Part shown: piece after piece, positions 17,271-28,171 of the stretch
Numbering within the stretch: the first letter of the stretch is position 1
How the letters are laid out: each line of letters begins with the position of its first letter
From: Pseudomonas sp. PDM15
Lineage (GTDB): Bacteria; Pseudomonadota; Gammaproteobacteria; Pseudomonadales; Pseudomonadaceae
Reading direction: 5' to 3'
Assembly: GCF_014851565.1 (NCBI RefSeq)
Contig: NZ_JACVAA010000003.1
Coordinates: 434,001-498,000, forward strand
Length of the DNA: 64,000 nt
Position numbers and translations under genes: made by a program
Notes under the pieces: model-generated
The model's input: the letters and a program-made list of their open reading frames with translations, nothing else
What the model was told of the DNA's origin: nothing
Databases searched by the model: none

Positions 17271-18677
17271 ATGCACGCCCTCTCCCGCTCCGCCCGCACC
17301 CTGGCCGAAATTCGCGCCCTGCTGGCGCTGGCCACGCCGATCATCATCGCCCAGCTGGCATACACCTCGATGGGCTTCGTTGATACGGTGATGGCCGGCC
17401 GGGTCAGCGCGCGTGACTTGGCGGGCGTAGCCCTGGGCAACTCGTTGTGGGTGCCGGTGTTCCTGCTGATGAACGGCACCCTGCTGGCCACCACGGCCAA
17501 GGTGGCGCAACGCTTCGGCGCCGGCAAGGAGGCGGAAAACGGCCCGCTGGTGCGCCAGGCATTGTGGCTGGCCCTGGCCATCGGCGCGTTGTGCGCGGTG
17601 CTGTTGTGGAACGCCGAGCCGGTGCTGCGCCTGATGGGTGTGGACGCCGAGCTCAGTGCCCTGGCCATGGGCTACCTGCGCGGTGTGGCCTGCGGCTTCC
17701 CGGCCACTGCGCTGTATCAGGTACTGCGCTGCTTCAGTGATGGTCTCGGCCGTACCCGGCCGAGCATGGTACTGGGCATCTGCGGCCTGCTGCTGAACAT
17801 CCCGCTCAACTACGTGCTGATCTATGGCCACCTGGGTTTCCCTGCTTTGGGCGGCGTCGGCTGCGGCTGGGCCACGGGCGCGGTGATGTGGTGCAGCCTG
17901 CTGGGCATGTTGTGGTGGGTGCGCTGGGCGCCGGCGTATCGCCCCAGCGAGCTGTTCAAGCACTTCGAGTGGCCGCAGTGGCCGGTGATCCGCCGCCTGC
18001 TGAGCGTCGGCCTGCCCATCGGCGTGTCCATCTTCGCCGAGTCGAGCATCTTCTCGGTGATCGCCCTGCTGATCGGCGGCCTCGGCGCCACCGTGGTGGC
18101 CGGGCACCAGATCGCCCTGAACTTCAGCTCGATGATCTTCATGATCCCCTACTCCCTGGCCATGGCCGCCACGGTACGGGTCGGCCAGTCCATCGGCCGC
18201 GGTACGCCGCGCGATGCGCGCTTCGCCGCTGGCGTGGCAATGGGCACGGCGCTGACCTACGCCTGCCTGTCGGCGAGCCTGATGCTGTTGTTGCGCGAGC
18301 AGATCGCCGCCATCTACAGCCCGGACCCGACGGTGATCGCCATGGCCGCCACCCTGCTGGTGTACTCGGCGCTGTTCCAGTTCTCCGACGCGGTGCAGGT
18401 CACCGCCGCCGGTGCCCTGCGCGGTTACCAGGACACCCGCGCGACTATGCTGATCACCCTGTTCGCCTACTGGGGCATCGGCCTGCCGGTGGGTTACGCG
18501 CTGGGGCTGTCCGACTGGCTGGGCCAGCCGTCCGGGCCCAGCGGTCTGTGGCAGGGTCTGGTGGTGGGGCTGACCTGCGCCGCCGTGCTGCTCGGTATCC
18601 GCCTGGCGCGCAGCGCGCGCCAGCGCATTCACGCTCAGTCAGCGAGCGCGACGGTGGCGGCCAGCGCCGCCCAGTAG
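17271..18677 (+). CDS. pmpM: MATE-family multidrug efflux pump (PmpM/NorM type)
   Basis: A 468-aa, twelve-helix protein with the N-terminal MATE signature PIIIAQLAYTSMGFVDTVMA and the repeat-related VAGHQIALNFSSMIFMIPYS. It is likely an H+ or Na+ antiporter for cationic drugs; the PmpM name rests on resemblance and position. Its last 43 bases overlap the convergent gamma-glutamylcyclotransferase gene. Confidence 0.9.
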   Translation: MHALSRSARTLAEIRALLALATPIIIAQLAYTSMGFVDTVMAGRVSARDLAGVALGNSLWVPVFLLMNGTLLATTAKVAQRFGAGKEAENGPLVRQALWLALAIGALCAVLLWNAEPVLRLMGVDAELSALAMGYLRGVACGFPATALYQVLRCFSDGLGRTRPSMVLGICGLLLNIPLNYVLIYGHLGFPALGGVGCGWATGAVMWCSLLGMLWWVRWAPAYRPSELFKHFEWPQWPVIRRLLSVGLPIGVSIFAESSIFSVIALLIGGLGATVVAGHQIALNFSSMIFMIPYSLAMAATVRVGQSIGRGTPRDARFAAGVAMGTALTYACLSASLMLLLREQIAAIYSPDPTVIAMAATLLVYSALFQFSDAVQVTAAGALRGYQDTRATMLITLFAYWGIGLPVGYALGLSDWLGQPSGPSGLWQGLVVGLTCAAVLLGIRLARSARQRIHAQSASATVAASAAQ

Positions 18678-19087
18678 TCGGCGGAAAGTAGCTCGCGGCC
18701 CGCCAGTAGATGGGCCAGGTAGCCGCTGCTGGGCGCCAGCCCCTCGCTGCGCCAGGCCGGATTGGCGATGTAGATCCAGGCGGAGACGGCCCCTCGCTCG
18801 GTTTCGATGCGCATGCGTTCGCGGCTGTAGTAGATCGGCGTGCCTTCGAACACATCCAGCTTGAAGATCTCGCGCTCGTCGGCCAGGCGATAGAGCACGC
18901 CTTCCACCACGCCGCCGGCCTGGTGGCGGATATTGGCGTAGGCCCGACCGGGATTGTCGTGGGCGCGCTTGTTGAAACTCAGGGCATAGCCCGGCAACCG
19001 CGCCGCCATCATCTCCTCGACGACCAGGCCGCGCGCCTGCATGCGCGCGGGATTCATGTTGGAGCCGTAGGCGAAGTAGTAAGGCAT
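18635..19087 (-). CDS. Gamma-glutamylcyclotransferase-family protein
   Basis: A 150-aa protein with the YGSNM nucleotide of the family (YYFAYGSNMNPARM), a catalytic Glu expected in the LDVFEG segment, and a barrel ending near LAGRELLSADYW. It probably releases 5-oxoproline from gamma-glutamyl compounds, the substrate being uncertain. Its 3' end overlaps the MATE gene tail-to-tail by 43 bases. Confidence 0.88.
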   Translation of the reverse strand: MPYYFAYGSNMNPARMQARGLVVEEMMAARLPGYALSFNKRAHDNPGRAYANIRHQAGGVVEGVLYRLADEREIFKLDVFEGTPIYYSRERMRIETERGAVSAWIYIANPAWRSEGLAPSSGYLAHLLAGRELLSADYWAALAATVALAD

Positions 19088-19120
19088 GTCGGAACTCTGG
19101 CCGCAGGGAACGGCAGCGGG

Positions 19121-19360
19121 TCAATCGAGCTTCTTGCGAATCCAGTACTGGTAGGTGCCGCCGTCCTCGCCCTGCTCCAGCAGCTCGTGGCCGAGGAACA
19201 TGCAGAACTTGGGGATATCGCGCTTGGTCGAGGGATCGGTGGCGAGCACCTTGAGCAGGCCGCCGGCCGGCAGGTCACGCACCTTGTTGTGCAGCATCAT
19301 CACCGGCTCCGGGCAGTTGAGGCCGCAGGCGTCGAGAATGGCGTCGGGTTGCAGGGACAT
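19121..19360 (-). CDS. tusA: Sulfurtransferase TusA
   Basis: A 79-aa sulfur carrier with the SirA/TusA signature [19 protein letters not shown], where the Cys of the CPxP motif carries persulfide, and the second conserved segment [13 protein letters not shown]. It relays sulfur for 2-thiouridine formation in tRNA. Length is typical of TusA. Confidence 0.94.
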   Translation of the reverse strand: MSLQPDAILDACGLNCPEPVMMLHNKVRDLPAGGLLKVLATDPSTKRDIPKFCMFLGHELLEQGEDGGTYQYWIRKKLD

Positions 19361-19431
19361 GGGCTACTCCGAAAAACTGGCGGCTATTGTGGCGTAAAGG
19401 ACAACACGCGCCCAGCACGGGAGGCCGAACG

Positions 19432-19624
19432 GTGGACGAGCAGCACGACTGGTGCGTTAAGCGGCTGGACGACAACGGCAATGAATTGGTCGTCGCCACC
19501 GAGCTGAACCGCGCAGAGGCCGAGCGCCTGCCGGGGAACGCCTAGCTGGGAGTACCAGGCCAGGGGCCACAAGCAGAGCTACTGGGCCTACCGCCGGGCT
19601 ACAGACGACGCAGGTGGCAGGTGA
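19432..19624 (+). pseudogene. Small gene broken by a one-base frameshift (or sequencing error)
   Basis: A GTG at 19432 with GGAGG seven bases upstream opens a 37-codon frame (VDEQHDWCVKRLDDNGNEL, then a segment ending in AEAERLPGNA) and stops at 19543-19545. In the +1 frame, coding-like sequence continues from 19544 as SWEYQARGHKQSYWAYRRA to a stop at 19622-19624. The joined product resembles the small acidic proteins with a charged helix and an ARGHKQxYW end that I associate with pseudomonads; that is inference. The tail overlaps the convergent rlmM end. Confidence 0.5.
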
Positions 19625-20648
19625 CTTCCTCGCGGTCGTGGTAGAGCTGCTTGCAGGCGATGGACACCTTCAGCCGGCGCGCGGCGAAGGCATCCTCCAG
19701 GCGCTGCAGCAGCTTGCACACCTCGGCGTAGCGCTGCTTCATCGGCAGCTTGAGGTTGACCACCGCCTCGCGGCAGTGCCCGCCGCCGATCCACTCCTCG
19801 ACCATCGCCGTGGTGCGCGCCGGCTTCTCGACGATGTCACAGACCATCCAGTCCACCGGCTGCTTGGGCTTCCAGGTGAAGCCGTCGACCATCAGATGGG
19901 TGACCAGGCCGGTGTCCATCAGGCTTTCGGCCATGGGGCCGTTGTCGATGGCGGTCACCAGCATGCCGCGCTTCACCAGTTGGTAGGTCCAGCCACCGGG
20001 CGCGGCGCCCAGGTCGACGCCGGTCATCTCGTCCGACAGCCGCGTCTCCCACTGCTCGCGCGGGATGAAGGTGTGCCAGGCCTCTTCCAGCTTGAGGGTC
20101 GAGCGGCTCGGCGCCTCGCGCGGGAATTTCAGCCGCGGGATACCCATCGGCCAGAGCGCCTGGTTATTGGCTTCGGCGATGCCGAGGAACACCTCGCGGC
20201 CGCTCTTGAAGGTCAGCAGCAGACGCGGCTTGCTCGGGTCGTCGACCAGCTTGCCGGCCTTCTCCAGTGCCTTGCGCAGCGGGCCCTCGAACTTCTTGCA
20301 GAAGTTCGACAGCTCCTTGCCGTCGTTGGTATCGAAGACTTCCAGCCACAGGCTGCCACACGCCGGATACTCGGCCAGCGCCTGCAGCAACACGCTGATG
20401 CGGTCGGTCTCCGGCAATTGCAGGTAGCTGCCGCGCGCCCACTGGCGCGGGAAGATCAGCCTGCTGAAACGCAGCGCGCGCATCAGGCGCTCGGCGCCCT
20501 GGGGCTCGCTGCAGACGAATTCGGCATGGGCGCTGCTGGGCTTGGACTTGGCGTAGCCGGCCACTTCCAGGCGCGCGGCGTGGTCGCTGATCTCGGCGCA
20601 GACCTCGCCCTCGAAGCCGGGGCGGCAGTGCAGTAGTAGGGTGTTCAT
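19599..20648 (-). CDS. rlmM: 23S rRNA (cytidine-2498-2'-O)-methyltransferase
   Basis: A 349-aa protein. The N-terminal part (MNTLLLHCRPGFEGEVCAEI) is a THUMP-like RNA-binding region, and the C-terminal Rossmann methyltransferase has the SAM motif GVDLGAAPGGWTYQLV and the catalytic Asp in VDWMVCDIVEKP. It methylates C2498 of 23S rRNA before ribosome assembly. Length matches RlmM. It is divergent from acnA. Confidence 0.94.
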   Translation of the reverse strand: MNTLLLHCRPGFEGEVCAEISDHAARLEVAGYAKSKPSSAHAEFVCSEPQGAERLMRALRFSRLIFPRQWARGSYLQLPETDRISVLLQALAEYPACGSLWLEVFDTNDGKELSNFCKKFEGPLRKALEKAGKLVDDPSKPRLLLTFKSGREVFLGIAEANNQALWPMGIPRLKFPREAPSRSTLKLEEAWHTFIPREQWETRLSDEMTGVDLGAAPGGWTYQLVKRGMLVTAIDNGPMAESLMDTGLVTHLMVDGFTWKPKQPVDWMVCDIVEKPARTTAMVEEWIGGGHCREAVVNLKLPMKQRYAEVCKLLQRLEDAFAARRLKVSIACKQLYHDREEVTCHLRRL

Positions 20649-20790
20649 CGGCGGCTCTCCTCAGGCCGCGCATGATAGCGGAGTCGGGAGCCCCGTCGGG
20701 AACCCCAGGCGCGCCCGACCGGTCCAGTGCAGTGGCAGGAGCTGACCTGACGGTCTAGTTTCAGAAGTTCAACCGAGCAGGAGCCCGACC

Positions 20791-23532
<2,742 letters not shown>

Positions 23533-23548
23533 ATCGCAAGGCTGAAAT

Positions 23549-23585
23549 GGTGGGCTGCCCGCTTCGCGGGCGAGGCCACCCTACG
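23549..23585. repeat. REP-like nested palindrome downstream of acnA
   Basis: An inner stem GCCCGC/GCGGGC (23557-23571, loop TTC) is nested in an outer stem GGTGG/CCACC (23549-23580) and followed by CTACG. The form resembles the dispersed extragenic palindromes of pseudomonads. It lies between convergent acnA and algA. Confidence 0.55.
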
Positions 23586-23654
23586 GTAAAGCAATGCCTG
23601 AACGTAGAGTGTACTCGCCGCAGGCAGTGCACCGTGCTAGCCAGACCGAAACGA

Positions 23655-23682
23655 AAAGGGGCGGCCAAGTGGCCGCCCCTTT
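23655..23682. terminator. Terminator between acnA and algA
   Basis: AAAGGGGCGGCC and GGCCGCCCCTTT form a perfect 12-bp stem with loop AAGT. On the minus strand it is followed by TTCGTTT, and on the plus strand by GGTTTT. It is placed to end the alginate operon and probably acnA as well. Confidence 0.82.
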
Positions 23683-23697
23683 GGTTTTCCAGCGGAT

Positions 23698-25140
23698 CTA
23701 GCCGACCGTCTCGGTCTTGACCGGGGTGCGGCCGTAGACGTCTTCCAGACGCTCGATATCGTCCTCGCCGAGGTAGCTGCCGGACTGCACCTCGATGATC
23801 TCCAGGGGGATCTTGCCGGGGTTGGCCAGGCGATGCACCGAGGCGATCGGGATGTAGGTGGACTGGTTCTCGGTGAGCAGGAACACCTTGTCGTCACAGG
23901 TCACCTGGGCCGTGCCGGAGACCACGATCCAGTGCTCGGCGCGGTGGTGGTGCATCTGCAGCGACAACTGCGCACCCGGCTTGACGGTGATGTGCTTGAC
24001 CTGGTGGCGGTTGCCGTTGTCCACCGAGTCGTAGCTGCCCCAGGGGCGATACACGGCGCAATGGCTCTGGGTTTCCTGGCGGCCCTGGGCGTCCAGCACG
24101 TTGACCAGCTTCTTGACGTCCTGCACGGCGTTCTTGTGGGCGATCATCACCGCGTCCTTGGTTTCGACCACCACCACGTCGTCCATGCCGATCAGGGTCA
24201 CCAGCTTGGACGTGCCGTGCACGAAGCTGTTGTGGCTGCTGTGAGTGACCACGTCGCCCTTGAGCACGTTGCCGTCGCTGTCCTTCTCATGCACGTCCCA
24301 CAGCGAGGACCAGCTGCCCACATCGTTCCAGCCGGCGGCCAGGGGTACCACGCAGGCACGGCTGGTCTTTTCCATTACCGCGTAGTCGATGGAGTTGTCC
24401 GGGCAGCACTCGAAGGTACCGGCGTCGATGGTCACCACGCCCGCGTTGGCTTTGCTGCGCTCCAGAGCCAGTACGCAGGTGTCGTAGATGTCCGGCTCGT
24501 GGGCGCGCAGCTCGTCCAGGTAGCGGCTGGCGCGGAACAGGAACATGCCGCTGTTCCAGTAGTAGCCCCCGCTGCGCACGAACTCGGCGGCACGCACCGC
24601 GTCGGGTTTCTCGACGAACTGCATGACTCGGTAAGCGCCCGGGATCAGGTCGTCGCCCTCCTCGCTGCGCCCGGCCTTGATGTAACCGAAGCCGGTTTCC
24701 GGGCTGTTGGCGGGAATGCCGAACAGCACCATCTCGCCTTCCTCGGCGGCGATGCGCGCCAGCTCCAGGGCCTTGCGCAGGGCCAGCTCATCGCTGATCA
24801 CATGGTCGGCCGGGAGGATCAGCATCAGCTCGTCACGCCCTTCGGCGATCAGCTGCAGAGCGGCCATCGCCACCGCCGGTGCGGTATTGCGGCCGAACGG
24901 CTCGAGCAGCATGCCCTGGGTGCTCACGCCGATCTTGCCGAGCTGCTCGTTAACGATGAAGCGGTGCTCGAGGTTGCACACCACCATCGGTTTCTGCATG
25001 CCGTCGAAGCTCAGGCGCTGCAGGGTTTGCTGGAACAGCGAGAGCTCGCCGGTGAGGGCGAGGAACTGCTTGGGGTAAAGCTTGCGGGAAAGAGGCCAGA
25101 GGCGCGAACCGCTGCCGCCAGAGAGAATTACCGGAATCAT
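23698..25140 (-). CDS. algA: Mannose-6-phosphate isomerase / GDP-mannose pyrophosphorylase
   Basis: Bifunctional enzyme making the GDP-mannose that AlgD oxidises. The 480-aa protein starts MIPVILSGGSGSRLWPLSRK, the nucleotidyltransferase signature with its GDP-mannose pyrophosphorylase RKxYPKQFL continuation. It ends with the cupin-type isomerase domain (VKPGAQLSLQMHHHRAEHW). I chose ATG 25140, matching the P. aeruginosa start, with GGAGA upstream; an upstream ATG at 25164 adds eight residues. It is the last gene of the alginate operon, 80 bases after algL with a hairpin between. Confidence 0.95.
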   Translation of the reverse strand: MIPVILSGGSGSRLWPLSRKLYPKQFLALTGELSLFQQTLQRLSFDGMQKPMVVCNLEHRFIVNEQLGKIGVSTQGMLLEPFGRNTAPAVAMAALQLIAEGRDELMLILPADHVISDELALRKALELARIAAEEGEMVLFGIPANSPETGFGYIKAGRSEEGDDLIPGAYRVMQFVEKPDAVRAAEFVRSGGYYWNSGMFLFRASRYLDELRAHEPDIYDTCVLALERSKANAGVVTIDAGTFECCPDNSIDYAVMEKTSRACVVPLAAGWNDVGSWSSLWDVHEKDSDGNVLKGDVVTHSSHNSFVHGTSKLVTLIGMDDVVVVETKDAVMIAHKNAVQDVKKLVNVLDAQGRQETQSHCAVYRPWGSYDSVDNGNRHQVKHITVKPGAQLSLQMHHHRAEHWIVVSGTAQVTCDDKVFLLTENQSTYIPIASVHRLANPGKIPLEIIEVQSGSYLGEDDIERLEDVYGRTPVKTETVG

Positions 25141-25176
25141 TGGTTTGTCTCCATTCATATCCATTCAAATCTGAGC

Positions 25177-25204
25177 CATCCCGCGCCGAATCCGGCGTGG
25201 GATG
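25177..25204 (-). other. Hairpin in the algL-algA gap
   Basis: CATCCCGCGCCG (25177-25188) pairs with CGGCGTGGGATG (25193-25204), with one imperfect pair. There is no T run on the minus strand, so it is more likely an RNA-stability or processing element, or a rearrangement scar, than a terminator. Confidence 0.6.
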
Positions 25205-25220
25205 AGCGTCAGGACCAACC

Positions 25221-26330
25221 TCAAGGCAGTTGCCCGGAAAATAGCTGGGTGAGGTCCCCGCCAAGCCGATAAGTGCTCAGCGGCTCTATGGAACGACGCC
25301 ACGCGTCCGTGCTCTCCGAACACGAATACAGCGCGCAGTACGGTTCCAGCCAGGCGAAGCGGTTATTGCTCCGCAGATCCTCCAATGTCTGCGGATAACC
25401 GGTTTTCTCTTGAAATATTCCTGGATCCTGCAAACCCGCCTGCATGCGTAGCGCCAGACGCTGAAGGGCTCCATCGTTTTCCTGGCGCAGATCCAAGTTA
25501 TTGGCCTGAGAGAAGGCCGCAATCATCATCAGCGGACCCATGCTGTAGTTGTGGTAAGCAAGCGCGCGGGTCTGACGGGACAGCTCCAACGGCAGGTAGC
25601 CGTCCTTATCCACTTGCCGCATGCCATGTCGATACTGCTCAACGGCCCAATCGAAGAGATCGCGCCGGTCGAGCACCACGGCAGTGGCCATGACTGACCA
25701 GGCCGCCCAGTACTGGTGGTTGTTGCGCCGGTCCATGGGCTGGGCATCCCAGTCCTTCACGACCTGATCGGCCAACTGGCCCAGCCACTTCTCTATGGAC
25801 GCAGATTGCTCGGCGTAGCCCTTGAGTGGCTGAGAGCGGGAAAACTGCAAGCGCAGATAGGCACCCGCAATGCTTCCCAGCGCCCATTTGCGAACCGACT
25901 TGCCGGTATGGTTGTAGTTCTCGCTCAGCAACGCCCCGGCCTCGGCCCAGCTGTCCAGCCAGGTGACGGCGCACTCGGCATAGGCCAGCTGGCCGGTGTC
26001 GAAGTAACGCTCGACCAGTCGATTGGTTCCTCCTTCTAGCTCGCGCACGTCACCGGTCAGGCGCTCATAGCTGGCGGCCGCCACGAGGTTGAGCTTGTCG
26101 CGGGCCGCATCGGAGCCGCTGTATTTGCTCGGGAAGTGCAGGTCACCGGTATAGGGAGTGGGCACGGGCGGACAGCTGGGCTCCTTGCCCCTCGGCTTCG
26201 CGGCACTCTTGAAGTAACCCTCCGGCGGCACCAGCGCCGCCTTGCTGTCCCAGAAGCAGCCACCAGCCAGCAGCGTTGCCACAACCAGCGCGCCACGCCA
26301 TGCCATCGTCGTCAGCCGAACCACTCTCAT
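25221..26330 (-). CDS. algL: Alginate lyase, predicted lipoprotein
   Basis: Poly(beta-D-mannuronate) lyase that clears misplaced alginate from the periplasm. The 369-aa protein keeps the family blocks YNHTGKSVRKWALGS, NNHQYWAAWSVMAT (Q where the P. aeruginosa enzyme I recall has S), RALAYHNYSMGPLMMIAAFSQ and RFAWLEPYCALYSC. Two things are odd. The signal sequence ends VATLLAGGC, a lipobox-like site suggesting lipidation rather than a soluble periplasmic enzyme. The gene lies between algF and algA instead of between algX and algI. GAGG lies upstream of the ATG. Confidence 0.93.
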   Translation of the reverse strand: MRVVRLTTMAWRGALVVATLLAGGCFWDSKAALVPPEGYFKSAAKPRGKEPSCPPVPTPYTGDLHFPSKYSGSDAARDKLNLVAAASYERLTGDVRELEGGTNRLVERYFDTGQLAYAECAVTWLDSWAEAGALLSENYNHTGKSVRKWALGSIAGAYLRLQFSRSQPLKGYAEQSASIEKWLGQLADQVVKDWDAQPMDRRNNHQYWAAWSVMATAVVLDRRDLFDWAVEQYRHGMRQVDKDGYLPLELSRQTRALAYHNYSMGPLMMIAAFSQANNLDLRQENDGALQRLALRMQAGLQDPGIFQEKTGYPQTLEDLRSNNRFAWLEPYCALYSCSESTDAWRRSIEPLSTYRLGGDLTQLFSGQLP

Positions 26331-26339
26331 GCCAAGGCC

Positions 26340-26981
26340 TCAGTCGATCTTCACGGGGCGCTTGACCCACACCGGTGAAAGGTTGCCGGCGCTGCCGGTG
26401 ACATACAGGCTGACCACCTCGCCTCGCTCGACGACCAGCGGGCTGAGGTCGCTGACCTTCTGCTCGCCGGCGAACAACGCCAGACGCACCTTGACCGGAT
26501 TAATCTCGCGGTCGCCTCGGCCCTTGCCGGCCACGGCCGGGATCACCTCGGTCTTGCCGTCTGCGGTCTTCAGGCTGACCGGGGTATCGGACAGATTCTG
26601 GATACGTACCAGGGCCTTCTGGCGGTTCTTGAACGCCGGGTCCTCTACCAGCTTCAGCTCGCCGCTGGGCAGCTGTACCAGGGTGTAATACTGGTCGGCC
26701 TTGAGCTCCACCGGCAGGCTCTTGCCCGCGGCACTGGCGCTGTAGCTACCGGCGGGAAGGAAGGAGAAGTCGCTGCTGCCGCGCGGCTCCACTTCCTTGA
26801 TGCTGACCGTGCCCAGGCTCAGGTCCAGTTCCGAGGAGCCGGCGTTGTAGGCACGCACGAAGGCCGAGCCGGCCGGTGCGGTTGGGCCGTACAGACCAGC
26901 CTCGTCGGCCTGGACGCTGCCGACAGCGGCGGTGAAGCTCAGGCCCAGTCCCAGGGCCAGTGTGCGAATGGAGTTATGCAT
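26340..26981 (-). CDS. algF: Alginate O-acetylation protein AlgF
   Basis: A 213-aa periplasmic protein with signal peptide MHNSIRTLALGLGLSFTAA and mature start DEAGLYGPTAPAGSAFVRAY. It works with AlgI, AlgJ and AlgX in acetylating mannuronate residues. I used ATG 26981 since AAGGA has an 8-base spacer there; another ATG sits six bases upstream at 26987. The much longer open frame to 27290 overlaps algJ and was rejected. Confidence 0.93.
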   Translation of the reverse strand: MHNSIRTLALGLGLSFTAAVGSVQADEAGLYGPTAPAGSAFVRAYNAGSSELDLSLGTVSIKEVEPRGSSDFSFLPAGSYSASAAGKSLPVELKADQYYTLVQLPSGELKLVEDPAFKNRQKALVRIQNLSDTPVSLKTADGKTEVIPAVAGKGRGDREINPVKVRLALFAGEQKVSDLSPLVVERGEVVSLYVTGSAGNLSPVWVKRPVKID

Positions 26982-27004
26982 GGTCATCTTCCTTTTTGAA
27001 GTAG

Positions 27005-28159
27005 TCATTGAGCCGCCAGCGGTTTGGCGGAGCCTTTCAGGGCCAGGCGCTCGGCGGAGTCCGGACCGGCCCGGAGCTGGGCCAGCCACTGCGCATCGAA
27101 CTCGGTCAGGTCGCTCGGCATCGTCAGATAGCGTTCCGGGACTTCCCACAGCACCAGCTTGAGGCCGCGGGTTTCTTCCTCGCCCTTGGCCAGCAGGCGC
27201 AGCATGGGCACCAGCGGGCCGTGACCGTTCTCGGCGTAGTTGTAGATGTCCGCGCCGAGGGCCTGGCGCAGGGCGCCGGGGAAGTTCCACTTGGGATTGG
27301 CGCTGTAGCTGGTGCCGACCAGAGCCACCTCGGGTGCGCTGTCGCCGAACAGGTCGCCACCGCCCTCGCCGCCTTGCAGCTCGGTCTGGCGCTGCTCTAG
27401 CTTCTCGCTGGGCGGTTGCATGTCGGCGAAGTACGGATCCAGCGGCAGGTAGCTGAGCAGGTCGCCCTTGTGCGACTCACTGCCGGTGACCTGGGTCGCG
27501 TAGCTGGCACTGCCACCCTGCCAGCTGCTGGCCTGGCGCAGATGCTCCGCCACCGCCTGGGCCACCACGGCGGCGCCGTGCGGGGTCCAGTGGGTGTCGG
27601 TGCGCAGGAAAACGGCGCCCTGCTGCTTGCCGTTCTGCAACGCGGCGAACAGATCCGGCCCGCGCAGGCCGAGGCTGTTCATGCGCTGTAGGGACTGGGT
27701 GTAGAGCTCCTGCTGCTGGGCCACCGGACGCTTTTCGGCGAAGTACTCGGAGTACAGGCGCGCCTTGGCCGGCAACAACACCAGTTGCAGCTCGATGCCG
27801 CGGCGTTGCAGTTCTGCCTGCACCCCGGCGATCAGCTGCCAGTTGTCATCCGCCTGCTTGGGGTCCTTCGACGGCTTGAACTCCTCGTCGGTGAACAGCC
27901 AGCCATCGCGGCCGACCACCACACCCAACCGGCCCTCGCCGAACAGGCCGTACTCCAGAGCAGCCCAGGCGTTGGTGCCGAACTCCTTGACCGGGAAGCC
28001 TTTGTCATAGTGCTTCTCGATGGCGTGGGCCAGCTTGCCGTTGAGCACGGTGGTCTCGCTGGCCGTGGAGAAGCTGAACAGGTTCGGCAGCGAAGCCAGC
28101 GACAGCGCCGCCAGCAGGGCTACGAAGATGAAGCTGTAGAGGATATTGATGGTGCGCAT
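27005..28159 (-). CDS. algJ: Alginate O-acetyltransferase AlgJ
   Basis: A 384-aa SGNH-like protein tethered by an uncleaved N-terminal helix (INILYSFIFVALLAALSLAS). The catalytic D-x-H pair lies in RTDTHWTPHG (D188, H190), and the nucleophile Ser is S284 in GTSYS. It handles acetyl groups received via AlgI. It is 12 bases downstream of algI. Confidence 0.95.
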   Translation of the reverse strand: MRTINILYSFIFVALLAALSLASLPNLFSFSTASETTVLNGKLAHAIEKHYDKGFPVKEFGTNAWAALEYGLFGEGRLGVVVGRDGWLFTDEEFKPSKDPKQADDNWQLIAGVQAELQRRGIELQLVLLPAKARLYSEYFAEKRPVAQQQELYTQSLQRMNSLGLRGPDLFAALQNGKQQGAVFLRTDTHWTPHGAAVVAQAVAEHLRQASSWQGGSASYATQVTGSESHKGDLLSYLPLDPYFADMQPPSEKLEQRQTELQGGEGGGDLFGDSAPEVALVGTSYSANPKWNFPGALRQALGADIYNYAENGHGPLVPMLRLLAKGEEETRGLKLVLWEVPERYLTMPSDLTEFDAQWLAQLRAGPDSAERLALKGSAKPLAAQ

Positions 28160-28171
28160 GTCGGCTCCTCC

